A stretch of DNA of 64,000 nt from the NCBI RefSeq assembly GCF_028640845.1, contig NC_080540.1, forward strand, positions 167,084,752 through 167,148,751, read 5' to 3'. Made by a program: the position numbers and the translations under genes. Origin of the DNA: Ahaetulla prasina. Its lineage: Eukaryota > Chordata > Lepidosauria > Squamata > Colubridae. Positions 45,640 through 57,322 of this stretch are shown piece by piece. Below the pieces are notes generated by a model. It searched no databases. It saw only the letters and a program-made list of their open reading frames with translations, and was not told the DNA's origin. The first letter of the stretch is position 1, and the number at the start of each line of letters is the position of its first letter.

Positions 45640-46350
45640 TGAGAAACTGATGTTGTGAAATAACTTAAATTTGAAAGTAGTGGGGAAGGGGTTTTATTGG
45701 AATGTTTGGGACAAACAAGAGATCAATACTTTGAACTATTTGATTTATTATGGTTGCTTTAAAGATTTTGAAAGACTGTGCTATGGATATGATTTACCTG
45801 TAATATCTGCTTTTCAATACATAAAACTGAAATATGGACTGACTAAACAGTGTGGCTTGGATGCTTAATAGCCTCCGAGGTACCTGCAATCTTAGGATCT
45901 TTAAGAGATGTAGCACTTGAACTGAAACCAACAATCTAATTTTATAAGAAACTATAAACAGAACAAAAGTTAGTATTAATTCTGTAATTAATTCTATGAC
46001 TGAATTGTAGAATGAGGATTTGGAGTATCCAATTTCAAAAAATCAAATGGGTCCAAGTTTTAAAAACTGTAAAACACACCTGTTTCGTTTAAAAATGGAA
46101 TTAATTCATCAAAATGTTATTTCATATCTATTGAGCTCATCAAAAAGTATTTAAAAATTGTTGAACGTTAAGATTTTTTTTGTATGTGTCCTGGCATTTT
46201 AAGAACATTGAAGGACTTCTAACTCAAATTGAATCTTATTCAGCTATAAATTTGGGTTTTTTCCCCCCAAATCATACGAACACAGCAATATCATTTTGGG
46301 AATATAATAGTTTTGGAATATAATTTTGAGATATAATAATTAAGTCATGA
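45640..46350 (+). pseudogene. L1/Tx1-like ORF2 remnant
   Basis: The frame at 45671-45868 reads WDKQEINTLNYLIYYGCFKD, FERLCYGYDLP and AFQYIKLKYGL. This follows the pattern (W-x6-TL-x2-L, FE-x-L, YxLP, F-x-Y-x2-L) found after the RT in L1/Tx1 ORF2. Beyond 45870 only weak echoes remain. AT-rich and old. Confidence 0.5.
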
Positions 46351-47081
46351 TACTGAACAATAATCTTTAAGAGTTTACTTTAAGAGTAAATTCCCAGATA
46401 AGATTTTATACTAAGTCAATTAAGGCAGAGTCTTTTGAAACATGTTGCCTCTTGTGGTGTAAACCGGCTGTGAGCTAGCCAGAGATTTGTTTTTAAAGGG
46501 TTGGCCATACAAATGTTTTAAAGTTGCCAAGGTTGGACAGTCCTGGTTTAGACTAACTAACAAACAAACAAACAAACTCATCTCCTTCCCACCTCTTTCC
46601 CACATGAGACAGCAGATAAGAAAAATGTGCATGGGTGTGGGTGTGCCCTGTGGTTAGTCCTGCCAGAGATCAGATGCTGAAAACAGTCCCCCTTGGAGAG
46701 GCTGATATTGCAGGTGTTCTATTACAACCTTATTGGTTACTATTTTGTGGTTCATTTCTTTGGCATGCCAGTTTTATGAGACTTGACTCCTATGGGAGTA
46801 ATCTCTGGCCTTTCCTTTACCTAGGAAATGGGTCAAATTTGACCAAGGTTTTTCTGTTACATGATGGGCAACTCAAACACCCTGCATGCTTTGAATTACC
46901 CATGAAATCTATGCTCTAAGGCTCATGAATGATAAAAGTGCATGAACTTTGCCAGCCGAACATGCTTATTTTCAGAAGGCAGAGGTCCATTTTGGAAAGA
47001 ATTTCCAACTCCCCCGTTTGCTTATATTCTCCCTTCCCTTCTCCATGCCCTGCAGACATGAAGTCTTCCACTGCTCAGAAC
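46351..47081. other. Mostly unassigned; MITE and (ACAA)n scraps
   Basis: (ACAA)n at 46557-46576. A decayed palindromic-MITE arm (AAGTTGCCAAGGTTGGACAG) near 46520-46545. The rest is unassigned. Confidence 0.4.
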
Positions 47082-47337
47082 CAGTGGTGGGTTTCAACAT
47101 TTTTACTACTGGTTCTGTGGGTGTGGCTTGGTGGGCATGGCATGGCGGGCATGGCAGGGGAAGGATACTGTAAAATCTCCATTCCCACCCCACTCCAGGG
47201 GAAGGTTACTGAAAAATCCCCATTTCCTCCCAATCAGCTGGGACTTGGGAGGCAGAGAATAGATGGGGGCGGGGCCAGTCAGAATTTTTACTACCGGTTC
47301 TCCAGAACTGGTCAGAACCTGCTGAAACTCACCTCTG
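47082..47337 (+). mobile_element. hAT MITE (ACCGGTTCT family)
   Basis: Starts cagtggtgggtttc and ends gaaactcacctctg. Perfect 8-bp duplication ctcagaac at 47074-47081 and 47338-47345. Confidence 0.92.
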
Positions 47338-47662
47338 CTCAGAACACAAGCAGTGTCACATTTAAAGGCACTCAAATTGGGAAACTGAGTCAGGTTGATG
47401 TGGTGTTAGCCCTGCGAAGTAGTCCAGACAAGAAGCACAACCAGCAATACTAACTCTACCTTTGTTGTAAGGTTATATTAACCTAATCTTGCAAGACCAA
47501 AAATATTTCTCCCCTCCCTTTTTTTTTAAATGCCCGGCAAATTAGGGAGGGTCCCTTCTGAAAAGTTTCTCACGCCCTCCTTCTTTCTATAGGCTACCTC
47601 TTACATGCTAGTTGTCCAGTCTATGGCTTTCCCATCAGCTGACGTCATTCCCACATATCATT

Positions 47663-47880
47663 ACAAGTGATTAAGACACCAGGCTAGAGACAGGGAGTTC
47701 GTCCCACCTGAGGCCCAAAACCAGCTAGGTTACCTTGGATCAGTCCCTCTCTCTCAGCCCCTAAGAAGGAGGCAAGAGCAAACCACTTGTGAAAAAGCTT
47801 GCCAAGAAAACTGCACTGGTGTATCCAGGCAGTTGCCAGGAGTCAACAATGACTTGAAGGCACCTCTACAAAAAAAAAAA
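47663..47880 (+). mobile_element. tRNA-derived SINE, second family
   Basis: GTGATTAAGACACCAGGC head, GGGAGTTCGTCCCACC B box, TCAGTCCCTCTCTCTCAGCC body, GTTGCCAGGAGTCAACAATG and a terminal A16. Confidence 0.8.
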
Positions 47881-49417
47881 AAAAAGCTACAGAACGCTGC
47901 TTCAGAACAAGCCCCCCCCTTCCATTATAAGATGTAATGAATCACACACAAAATCGGCCTAAACTAGAACCTGTTTCCCTAGGGACAAACCAGAGGTCTC
48001 TCGGTCACATGCTGTCCCTCCGCACCTCGTGTATTAAATAGCTTACTGAGGCTCCAGCTTCCACAAAGCCTGTAGGCCAGAGAGCCATTCATCCACCAGC
48101 CTGCTGCACTGTAGGCAAAGCAATTTTCCAATCCATTCCAGTGCAAAAGTGGCCTCTTCCCCACTCCCCGAACTCCATTTGAATGTATTCCCATTCTCCC
48201 CCTGCCCTCCACCCCATATACACACAGCAGCATCCCCGACAGGAGCCCCAAAGTGGCACTGTTATTAATGTGCCCGGCACGCACACCAGCTAATAAATAT
48301 TTCATCTCTACTCCCATCCCGCTCCCCAGTTTCTCCAGTGCTTTATTTCTGCCACTCGTTTTCTGCCTGTTTCCTTTCCCTTTATTTCTCTCTCTCTCTC
48401 TCTGTTTGAACATCGTGGCTGGGAGGTAACTCGGGGAGGGGGAGGAGGGGGGAGCAGCGCTTGATTTAACTCCCCCCCACCTTCCTCAACATTATCAAGC
48501 ACCAAAGTCTGGAAATGGAAAATTGGGGTGGGCGAGCGGGGGAAATGCAGTCGCAGAGAGGACAATGAATCTGGGCTGGGGCTGGGTGACTCATTGGGTG
48601 CTTTAAAAAGAAATGAAGAAATAAAGGAGAAAAATATGAGAAAGGAATAAAGGTACCGTCAACGGCGGTAAAAGAAAGGCAGGGATGTGATACGCTGAAG
48701 CTGGCAAGAGAGAGCGGGTGACGGGTCAAAAGAAACGGGATATGTTTGGCCACAGGCACGCCTCCTCCCACAGAAACAGCAGAACTGGAGACCAGATTTA
48801 AGCCAGTTGAAGAAAACACAATTTTTTCATAGTTTTTTTTTTTTTTTAATCTAAAGCTCCAATGGTGATCCCAGTTGGACTCATCAGCGGAGCTTTGTTG
48901 CTTCGGGTTGTCAAATTATGAGGGAACATCCGTGTTGGGGAAGTGACTGACTGAAAGGAGGGCCCCTGGGGTCAAAAGTAAACAGGATCAGCCATGGTAA
49001 AAAAAAATAAATCAAAATGGAGATTGGGCAAGTATTATTGAAACGCTGCACAAAAAAAAACCGGTCAGGCTTTGGTCAGATAGCTACAGTCATCATCTTG
49101 ACATTTTCAATCATACCCTACAGATACTCCTGGGATCTGCCTTATTAGGAGTCTAAGTGAAGCAAGGTCCAGAGCCACATAAAGATAAGACTTTGCCTGA
49201 ATCAACTTCAGCTCCGGATGAATACCTGGGCACATCCATGGGGTATTTTTTTTCTGCAGTATTAATGTGATTCTTTTTATTTTTTTAAACGTCCAAGTCC
49301 AGCCTTTACAGTTGCCCTTAAGATATCCTAGTGGTGCCCATTCACACAGCTTAACTTGGCCTGATGAGCCTGCTTAGTCTTTTCAAAGCTATGCAATCTA
49401 TCCTGCGTGACCTATGC
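47881..49417. other. No recognised feature
   Basis: Relatively G/C-rich patches around 48420-48600 with a (TC)n at 48389-48403 and an AP-1-like TGACTCAT at 48587. No gene signature. Confidence 0.4.
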
Positions 49418-49523
49418 CAGGGGTCTCCAACCTTGCCAACTTTACAGCACGTGCTGGCTGAAGAATTCTGGGAGTTGAAGTCCACAAGTCGTAGTAAAGT
49501 TGCCAAGGTTGAAGACCCCTGTG
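49418..49523. mobile_element. Palindromic hAT MITE, shortened
   Basis: caggggtctccaacc against ggttgaagacccctg. Flanks acctatgc (49410-49417) and acctaagc (49524-49531). Confidence 0.85.
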
Positions 49524-49714
49524 ACCTAAGCAGTCTTGCTGAACCCATAACCTGTTTTGAAGGTAGTTTTCTAGACAAACAGAAGGAGCCCTAACCTTCC
49601 AGGACAGTGTCTTTTGTAAGGAATTTGCATAGCAAAGAAGATATGTACAAATTTGGGGACTATAAGGGGGCAGCTGGTTTGCCTGGCAGAACCTAGGGAA
49701 CCAGAACAATTAAC

Positions 49715-50162
49715 TACCTGTATTTTTCAGAGTATAAGACGCACCGGAGTATAAGATGCATCTTAGTTTTTGGGGAGGTAAATAAGAAAAAGGCTGATTG
49801 GCAGGTGGATTGGCCTCCTATCAGCTGTTCCCAGAGGTGAATTTTAGCATCAGGTTCCTTGGTTGTGAGTTCTGTGCCTTGCTTTTTTTTTTTTTCCCCC
49901 TGAAACTCTGTTTCAGAAAAAACTTTTTTCTGCCTCTGAAAGCCTCCAAAATAGAACTTGAGAAAAAAAGTCTCTGAAGCTCTGTTTGGGAACTTCTTTT
50001 CTGAATCTCTGTTTGGGGCTTTTTTTCTGAAGCTTCTTGCAGCTTCTGAAACCTCCGTTTGAGCAGCTGGGTGGGGCTACATTCGGAGTATAAGATGCAC
50101 CCAGAATTTCACCCTCTTTTTTGGGGGAAAAAGGTGCGTCTTATACTCCATAAAATACGGTA
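49715..50162. mobile_element. TA-flanked MITE with AGTATAAGACGCACC ends
   Basis: The left end, TACCTGTATTTTTCAGAG then TATAAGACGCACC, mirrors the right end, GGTGCGTCTTATACTCC then ATACGGTA, for about 30 bp. The termini include TA. The interior has tandem-like GAAACTCTGTTT blocks. No ORF. Confidence 0.75.
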
Positions 50163-50956
50163 TCTTGTCTTTTCCCAAGAAAACAAGGAAGGACATCTTG
50201 GCCAAGGCTGGGTTTTACAAAGGGTTGTATACAACTGTTAGAATCAAGTAGCTTCTTCTTCTGCCCAAACACTGGTGAGTCTTGATCAATGCGTTAGAAA
50301 ACTTCTGAAGTCCCATATTGGACTATGACCTGGTCCAAATCCCTCCTTAACCACTGATCCTTATTGGTTAATTTTAGACCAGTCATACTCTTAACCCAAG
50401 CTACTTCTTAGGGTTGTTGGGGGGGTGGGGAACTAGCATGCTAAGTATGCCAATTTAAATTCTGAAAGAAAGGCAGGTTATACATCTAAAGTAAATAAAT
50501 ATTAGGTGGCTCATTAATCTTTCAATTCATGTTCGCACACATTAGCGGGACAAAGAATTAGGTGAGCTATTACTGGCTGTCTCTGAATATTCATGCATAG
50601 TCCAACATGCATATGCATGCAGGGCAGGCGGCACATCCCAGCTAATCCCGTGCCGTATTATGTTGGGGGAAAAACATATTGGTGGGTCGCAAAATAATTA
50701 TTTTATGTTCTTTAGGTAGTGGGGGAAATGTGCCTAGTATTTGGGGGTAAGTGATGTACTTCACGTGAATCAGACAAGTCAAGGGAGTATATTTTGAAAT
50801 ATAATTGAAAAGGATTTTTTGAGGAGAAAACTCAAGAGTCAGTGATGGCTCTCTCTGTGTATGGAAAAGCTACAGATATACAGATGTGGCAGGTGTCCAC
50901 TGCCCATCTCTGTCAGTTTATTTATTTGGTAAATTTATAGAGAAAACCATGACATG
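50163..50956. other. No recognised feature
   Basis: Unassigned. 50530-50710 is rich in TAAT and TGCAT steps and looks unique, so it may be a conserved non-coding element, but this is a guess. Confidence 0.3.
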
Positions 50957-51260
50957 CAGGGGTGAAATTACCGGATTGTGATCTTGAGAACCAGTAGCAA
51001 AAATCCCTGCCCCTCCCCCATGCCCAGCTGAGCCGCGCGATCATCAGAGGTGGTTGTTTTTTTACTTTTTTTTTCTTCAGCCAAAAAAATGCTTTTAAAG
51101 GTTAAAGAAATGTCTCTGATGATTGCGCGGCTCAGCTAGAATCGTCAGAGCCTTTTAAAAGCATTTTTTTCTACAACCTCTTTGGCCACGCCCACCCAGT
51201 CACATTACCCCACCACTACCAAGCCACACCCACAGTAACAAATTTTAAATTTCATCACTG
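50957..51260 (-). mobile_element. hAT MITE (GGGGTGAAAT family)
   Basis: Starts caggggtgaaat; right end atttcatcactg. Contains GAGCCGCGCGATCATCAGAG and GGCCACGCCCACCCAG. The target duplication is decayed (atgacatg/cagatatg). Confidence 0.8.
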
Positions 51261-51321
51261 CAGATATGTGAGATTCTGATGTGTTGTCCAAAGCCTAGTT
51301 AACAAGAGAAGAAGGGTAGTA

Positions 51322-51715
51322 CAGATAGTCGTTGACCTCTGACCATAATTGAGCTAAATTTTCTGTCGTTAAGTGAGACATTTGTTAAATGATTCGTACC
51401 CCATTTTACAAACTTCCTTGCCTCAGTTGTTGTGAATCACTGTGTTTGAGAAGCTGGTAATCTGATTGTTAAGTGAATCTGGCTTCCCCATTGACTTTGC
51501 TTGTCAGGAGATCGCAAAAGGGGATCCCATGACCTCGGGACTCTGCAACGGTCATAAATATGAACCAGTGGCCAAGCATTTGAATTTTGAACACATGGTC
51601 ATAGGGATGCTGCAAAGTTCGTAACTGTGAAAAATGGCCCTAAATCACTTTTTTCGGTGCTGTTGTATCTTTGAATACTCACTAAAGCAACTGTTGTTAA
51701 ATTGAGGACTACTTG
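51322..51715 (-). mobile_element. pogo/Tigger-like non-autonomous element
   Basis: Starts CAGATAGTCGTTGACC after TA and ends AATTGAGGACTACTTG. Internal CCCCATTGACTTTGCTTGTC. Inverted relative to 18829-19226. Confidence 0.75.
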
Positions 51716-53199
51716 CACCTCCCACATGTAGAAAAAACAACACAGTGCAAGGACACTCATGGACACTTTCAAGGTAAGAGGGGTTGCTATGAATCTACTT
51801 AACACCCAATCGGAAATAGCACAGCGGCTGCAAAATAAGGGACTGTGAGGGAGATGGAAAAATTTGTCACATTTCTACGAGACAGTGTGATAGACACTAA
51901 AAGCAATACCATAGATTAAGGTTTGGTCCCAGACATCCATTTGCATAAGTAGGGGAAGAAGCCTGTATCCAGCCAGCCAGAGGTGTTTTCTAAATTTTTA
52001 TGTTAGTTGATTACCTGCAGGAAGAGACAATCCTATTCCGTATGAAAAATCAACTTCTCCAATCTCTCAGCTGATCGCGGTTAAAATTTCTGAAATGCCT
52101 CTAGTGACTGATACGCTTCCCACCCCCATGACTAAAATTCAAACGAATATAGATTGAACCTATATTATAAGCCATTTACACCATTAAAGAAACTAACACT
52201 GATTGAGCTGGTGTGATAGAAAGGGATGATCTTAAAACATTTCAACTATTCATGGGGCAAGATGAAAGAAAGGGAAAACTGAGCAGGGAAATGAGATAAA
52301 GGAATAATAAAAGTCTTATGTCTGTAATAATATAAAAAGAGCATCTGATGATGTGGCTTCTGCTGTCGCTGCAGATAGAGAGCTGGAAATCCAATATTAA
52401 AAAGGCAGCAAGAAGGGGTGCCAAATCTCACGTAACTAATTTTGAACTATCTTACTGAAACTATGGCTACAGGATTCTAATATTGTCTTCTATTTTTCTT
52501 TGTTCTTCTGTTCAGGATTTCTTATTTGCAGGGTTGACCAGCTGAGTCCTTCTTTGAGAACTACTACAAAGGCCTAAACTGGAGTATATACACTATACAT
52601 AGTGTTAGAATTTAGTGTACTTAAATTAAAGATGAAGGAAGCATATTGTTTGCAGTCCTTTGCACTTTTATTAAGTGTTAGGGGATTATGAGAAAATCTG
52701 GAAATTTAATGAAAAATTAAAGGCCTGCATTTTAGCTAACATGATGCCGCACTTTTGTCATGCATCTCCTGACAATAGTAGTGTATCAGTCTTGGTTAGG
52801 AGCATCCTTCCATATCAATGAGACCATATACACATCATCATCAGTGACTTCATCACATAAGAACTACCACAACCATTAACATGGATTCAGAGGTAACGTA
52901 ATGAAACAAGAAAAGCAGGCCAAAGGGATTGCAAAATAAATGAACTGCAACGTGCTGTACTGTACTATCTGGGAGAGTAAATTCACTCATAACTAATTGA
53001 AAACAGACACCTGTAAATCAAGATCAAAATGTTAAGCACCATGGACGCCTTAATTGGTTAATCAAACTTAACTCCATGGATTTGCAACCAAATTTTCTGC
53101 CTTAACAGTGAGCATACAGGACATGTGAAAAGACACAAAATAAAATTGGTAAATCAGAAAATGAAGGGGACTCAAGACCTCCACAGGCCCCAAAACAAA
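51716..53199. other. No recognised feature
   Basis: Unassigned AT-rich sequence. Confidence 0.5.
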
Positions 53200-53204
53200 A
53201 GCTA

Positions 53205-53340
53205 TCCCATTGCATCCCAGAGTTGAAGAAGCTTCTTGGATGAGAAGTGAAATGTCTTCAAAGAAAAACAAGAAAGTCCAGTTGCCTCTTGAAGAAGCAC
53301 CTTTGGGACAACCATGAGCTGGATGACTGAGAATCTCCAT
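53205..53340 (+). repeat. Unclassified interspersed repeat (GATGAGAAG family), copy 1
   Basis: GAAGCTTCTTGGATGAGAAG, then GAAATGTCTTC, AACAAGAAAGTCCAGTTGCC and GACTGAGAATCTCC. Repeated at 54465-54572 and 55078-55175. Probably a retroelement terminus; class unknown. Confidence 0.6.
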
Positions 53341-54464
53341 ATCCCATTAGTAGCTTTTGAGAACATAGGGACAAAATGGATGATGGAGAGACACAACAAC
53401 CATCAGTTACAAAGGTTAAAATGTCTATCTAGTACATTTCAACATCCTCAGGTGGTTGTTAGCAGGTTTTAAATCCTAATCTTAATTCCTAAAACATTAT
53501 AGAAGCAAAAAAAAAAAAGTAATTGGGAGCCAACCTTTTTTGCATGGTTCAAATCGTGTGACTCGGAGAGCAGATTTCTTAGAATGGCTTTGGTTTAAGC
53601 AAAGTACAATAATAGGCAGTGAATTAATACTTGAATTGAAAGGCAATTCAAGCTGCACATGCCTTAAAGCAGCAAATTCCTGCTTTAATATGGGAAATGT
53701 TCTTCCACTCCAGATTTCTATTGGAATGGAGGAATCGGGACATCCATTTCTACAATGTTCTACCTGGAGATGGGAGAAAGGATATCAAAGCTGGAAATGA
53801 CCAGAAAACTTGGGGCTAAACATGTGAAAGCATCAGTGATGAAATAGGCTCTGTGAATCCACAGCCAACGCGGGTGGCCGAGACTGAAAAAGAAGGGAAG
53901 AGAATCCCCTAAGCCAAGTCTCCTGTCTGACAGCCATGGGTAGGTTCCAGAAAGCAGGCCTTCTCTGTCCCTTTATCCCCAGTAGTAATGTCATCGATAA
54001 GAGTCTCATCACTTAGAAATCCACCCTCTCCTCTGAGCGCACACCTTGGAAGCTTCTTAAGACTTTTGCTGATCCTTGTGAGAAGGCAACGGCCTGCTTC
54101 ATCCGGCCTTGATTCTGAAGTTGCCAAGGCGGGACCTTAATCTCCTTCAGGCAAGTTTGCCTGCTGTGAATTGAATATCCAGGAGTCCGATGATTTGAGA
54201 AGCAATCATGACTGTGTGCTTCAGTAGAGCCAACTCTCTCATCAACAGCCCAGCCATGTACTTGCGTTGGAAAGCTAATGGAAAAAACAGCATCTGGAAA
54301 CAAGCGTAACCATATCAGGCTGCAATCTTGCACGGATTTTCCTGGGAATAAATCCCTTTGGAAATGAGGGGCCTTAATGCTACATAGGTATGAGATAGGC
54401 TTGTAATCATCACCAAATTTAGCAGAATGTTTGCTTGAACCAACGCACACACCCCCATCTGTAA
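53341..54464. other. No recognised feature
   Basis: Lies between two copies of the unclassified repeat and could be part of it. No domain is readable in the 145-codon minus frame at 54013-54450. Confidence 0.35.
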
Positions 54465-54572
54465 GTCTGTAAAGAAAAGAAGAAGAAAAACAAGAAAGTC
54501 CAGGTGCCTCCTGAAAAAAAGCACCTTAGGAACAACCATGACCTGGATGACTGAGAATCTCTACAGATTTTT
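54465..54572 (+). repeat. Unclassified interspersed repeat, copy 2
   Basis: Shares AACAAGAAAGTCCAGGTGCC and GACCTGGATGACTGAGAATC with copy 1; its left end is lost. Confidence 0.6.
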
Positions 54573-54779
54573 AGCTATACAATTTGGGATGAACACCCTT
54601 TGAACGGTATGTGGGAGTAGGAATGGATTTTCAGAGGGAAACTTTGCAGACTACAGGAACCAGGAGCACTACTCAGGTGACCCTGAAGGCACAGATAAAC
54701 CTCCAAGTGCTTCAATGACCCTCTAAAGGTAACCCTGGTAATTACCAGCTGTCTGCAAGGAATAGAAATCCTTCCATTC

Positions 54780-55057
54780 CAGGGGTGAAATTCAGCAGGT
54801 TCTGACAGGTTCTGGAGACCCGGTAGCGGAAATTTTGAGTAGTTCAGAGAACTGGCAAATACTATCTCTGGCTGGACCCAGAGTGGGGTGGGAATGAAGA
54901 TTTTGCAGTATCCTTACCCCAGGAGTGGGGAGGGAATGGGAATTTTGCAGTATCCTTCCCCTGCCATGCCCACCAAGCCACACCCAATAAGCCACACCAC
55001 GCCCACCAAGCCACACCCACAGAACTGGTAGTAAAAAAAAATTGGATTTCACCACTG
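54780..55057 (-). mobile_element. hAT MITE (ACCGGTTCT family)
   Basis: Starts caggggtgaaattc and ends ggatttcaccactg. Perfect 8-bp duplication ttccattc at 54772-54779 and 55058-55065. Confidence 0.92.
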
Positions 55058-55077
55058 TTCCATTCCCCACTATCCTG

Positions 55078-55175
55078 TCAGAGTTGAAGATGCTTCCTGG
55101 ATGAGAAGCGAAACGTCTTCAAAAGAAAAAAAACAAGAAAGTCCAGTTGCCTCCTGAAAAAAAAAGCACCTTCAG
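55078..55175 (+). repeat. Unclassified interspersed repeat, copy 3
   Basis: CTTCCTGGATGAGAAGCGAA, then ACGTCTTC and AAGTCCAGTTGCCTCC. Lies directly upstream of the Penelope palindrome. Confidence 0.6.
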
Positions 55176-55202
55176 ATGGGACGCCATCTGAAATATTCTT
55201 GC

Positions 55203-55408
55203 AAATGACAGTGAATACACATGTGCCAGGATAATGTTGCAGAATCCAATCTGGGTCAGTCACCATGGCCAGAGATTTAGTCAACCGAGCTTTCGCACTC
55301 GTGCTAGAACCCATCTTCAGGGAACTTCCCTTAAAGAAGGGCTCCAGCAAGAATCCAAAAGCTCGGATGACTAAACCTCTGGTCCCAGTGACCGACCCAG
55401 ATTGGAGC
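55203..55408. mobile_element. Minimal Penelope-like palindrome (two inverted arms)
   Basis: Arms 55250-55312 and 55341-55401 are inverse complements sharing GGGTCAGTCACC, the complement of GGTCCCAGTGACCGACCC, and the AGCTTT...GAGCTTTTGG region. They match the arms of the 14468-15225 element. The flanks carry a 15-bp direct repeat ctgaaatattcttgc at 55188-55202 and 55409-55423. No coding core remains. Confidence 0.8.
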
Positions 55409-55470
55409 CTGAAATATTCTTGCTTGTGGAATTCTTACCGGCCACTATAAGGATGATATGATGTTTAAGG

Positions 55471-55754
55471 GGCCGTGGTGTGGCTCAGGCTGTAAGAAGC
55501 CTGTTATTAAAACACAGCTGCCTGCAATTACTGCAGGTTCTAGTCCCACCAGGCCCAAGGTTGACTCAGCCTTCCATCCTTTATAAGGTAGGTAAAATGA
55601 GGACCCAGATTGTTGGGGGGGGCAATAAGTTGACTTTGTAAATATACAAATAAAATGAGACTATTGCCTTACACACTGTAAGCCGCCCTGAGTCTTCGGA
55701 GAAGGGCGGGATATAAATGTAAATAAATAAAATAAATAAATAAATAAATAAATA
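55471..55754 (+). mobile_element. tRNA-derived SINE with LINE-like 3' tail
   Basis: Head GGCCGTGGTGTGGCTCAGG, B box GCAGGTTCTAGTCCC, and body GTTGACTCAGCCTTCCATCC. The tail is AAGCCGCCCTGAGTCTTCGG, AGAAGGGCGGGATATAAATG and (AAATA)n. Same subfamily as 7615-7880. Confidence 0.85.
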
Positions 55755-56531
55755 ATCCAACAAACTCAAAATACGGAGAAGTAATGTCGACCGCAAGGAA
55801 AGGACCATCAAGATAATGCCTCTCAAGAGGTCAGAACACTCTAAACTTTCTGATTGCCTACGTAAATGTTAAACTTCATTTCCCAACGATTTTCAAGCCT
55901 AAATTAAAAAAAAAACCACAAACAGTGAGGAACATGACGCAAGGTGGAACAGAAAGCTCTCTAGGCTGAATGCTAACAGGGAACATCTTTTATTTCTAAA
56001 ATGGAAGACTGATCATGAGGGACCATTCTGAATAGAAGGGATAATTGACTGAACTGGCGCAAAATGGAGAAGAAAAAGAAACAGAAATAAAACAGATAGA
56101 CTGAAGCACCTTATTATCCGGATAGCTAATTTCCTGTCCTGCACTAATATCTCAGAGACCGATGCTTACAGTGCCTCTGACTACAGTGAAGAAATCAATG
56201 TCTCCACTCGCCCATCAACGGTAGTATTGAAGAACACGTCCTTCTTCATTCCATTCTTTGAGGCAAAAAAGATTCTAAAGGAAAGGCCAGTGAATGTTCT
56301 GAAAAGAAAATTCAAGGCATTCTTGATACTGAAGAGTGGAAAGGACCATAGTAGAGAAATTAAGAGTAGGTACAGTAATAAGCAGCTATCAGATCTGGGA
56401 TACAAAACAAGTTGGTTTCATATATCCCCTTTGCTGCCACCTACAGATTTCCTGGGTTTTTGCAAATTAACAACTTTTGGCTGCTACATATACTAAACAC
56501 AGCAGATGAGTCTCCAATTTCTTTTCCATAA
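55755..56531. other. No recognised feature
   Basis: Unassigned. An 89-codon frame at 56227-56496 has no known motif. Confidence 0.45.
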
Positions 56532-56539
56532 CTCTACAG

Positions 56540-56674
56540 CAGGGGTCTCCAATCTTGGCAACTTTAAGACTTGTGGACTTCAACTCCCAGAATTCCTCAG
56601 CCACCTTTGCTGGCTGAGGAATTCTGGAAGTTGAAGTCCACAAGTCTTAAAGTTGCTAAGGTTGGAGACTGTTG
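56540..56674. mobile_element. Palindromic hAT MITE
   Basis: A 135-bp palindrome, caggggtctccaatc...ggttggagactgttg. Flanks ctctacag (56532-56539) and ctctagag (56675-56682). Confidence 0.92.
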
Positions 56675-56682
56675 CTCTAGAG

Positions 56683-57205
56683 CAGTGGTAGTCAACCTGG
56701 TCCCTACCGCCCACTAGTGGGCATTCCAGCTTTTATGGTGGGCGGTCAGGGTTTTGTCCAATACTGAAGCACTTTCCTTTTTTTTAATTTAATTGACTTT
56801 TTAAAAAAAATTCATAGCATTATTTAGAAACATTTTCATTAGGTTTTCGTAAAATTCCCCGTGACAATTTAAATTTCTGAAAATATACAATTTGTATCGC
56901 CCGCGCGTAAGTTTAGCTCACGTTACGTAAGTGAAACTAAATGGCGCTATAGTGCCACCGCAAACAAAAGAGCCTCATCCCAGAATAGCTCACGCATCTC
57001 CCTCCACACCACCCAGCTGTAACAGACAAGCAGAGCTGGTAGCCGGCACCCCCCCTCCAAAAAAACCCAATCCATGATGCGTGAGAGACATGCGCAGACG
57101 ACGATACATGGCACATTACTGTGGAATCGGTGGGCAGTTAGAAAATTTTACTACTAACAGAGATACAAAAGTGGGCGGTAGGTATAAAAAGATTGACTAA
57201 CCCTG
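56683..57205. mobile_element. hAT element (CCGCCCAC ends), 523 bp
   Basis: Left cagtggtagtcaacctgg and CCTACCGCCCAC mirror right GTGGGCGGTAGG and gattgactaaccctg. It shares the target copy ctctagag (56675-56682) with the MITE at its left and has ctctagtg at 57206-57213. No transposase. Confidence 0.9.
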
Positions 57206-57322
57206 CTCTAGTGTGTTGTCCAGTTAGAAGTCAGGGATTGACTGAAGATGAAAGAGTGAAGCAATGTTGACATCTGGTCTATTATTTCTGTCTCTGCGCT
57301 ACAGCCTGGGCGAAAGAGCCTA

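Noticed and set aside
46490..46550. Another palindromic MITE
   Set aside because: Only one decayed arm is readable and there is no target duplication.
48580..48600. AP-1-like TGACTCAT as an enhancer
   Set aside because: A single short motif is expected by chance in 64 kb, with no supporting cluster.
55085..55125. Hammerhead-ribozyme-like CTGGATGAG...CGAAACGTC
   Set aside because: The CUGANGA core is broken by an extra G and no stem II or III can be drawn.
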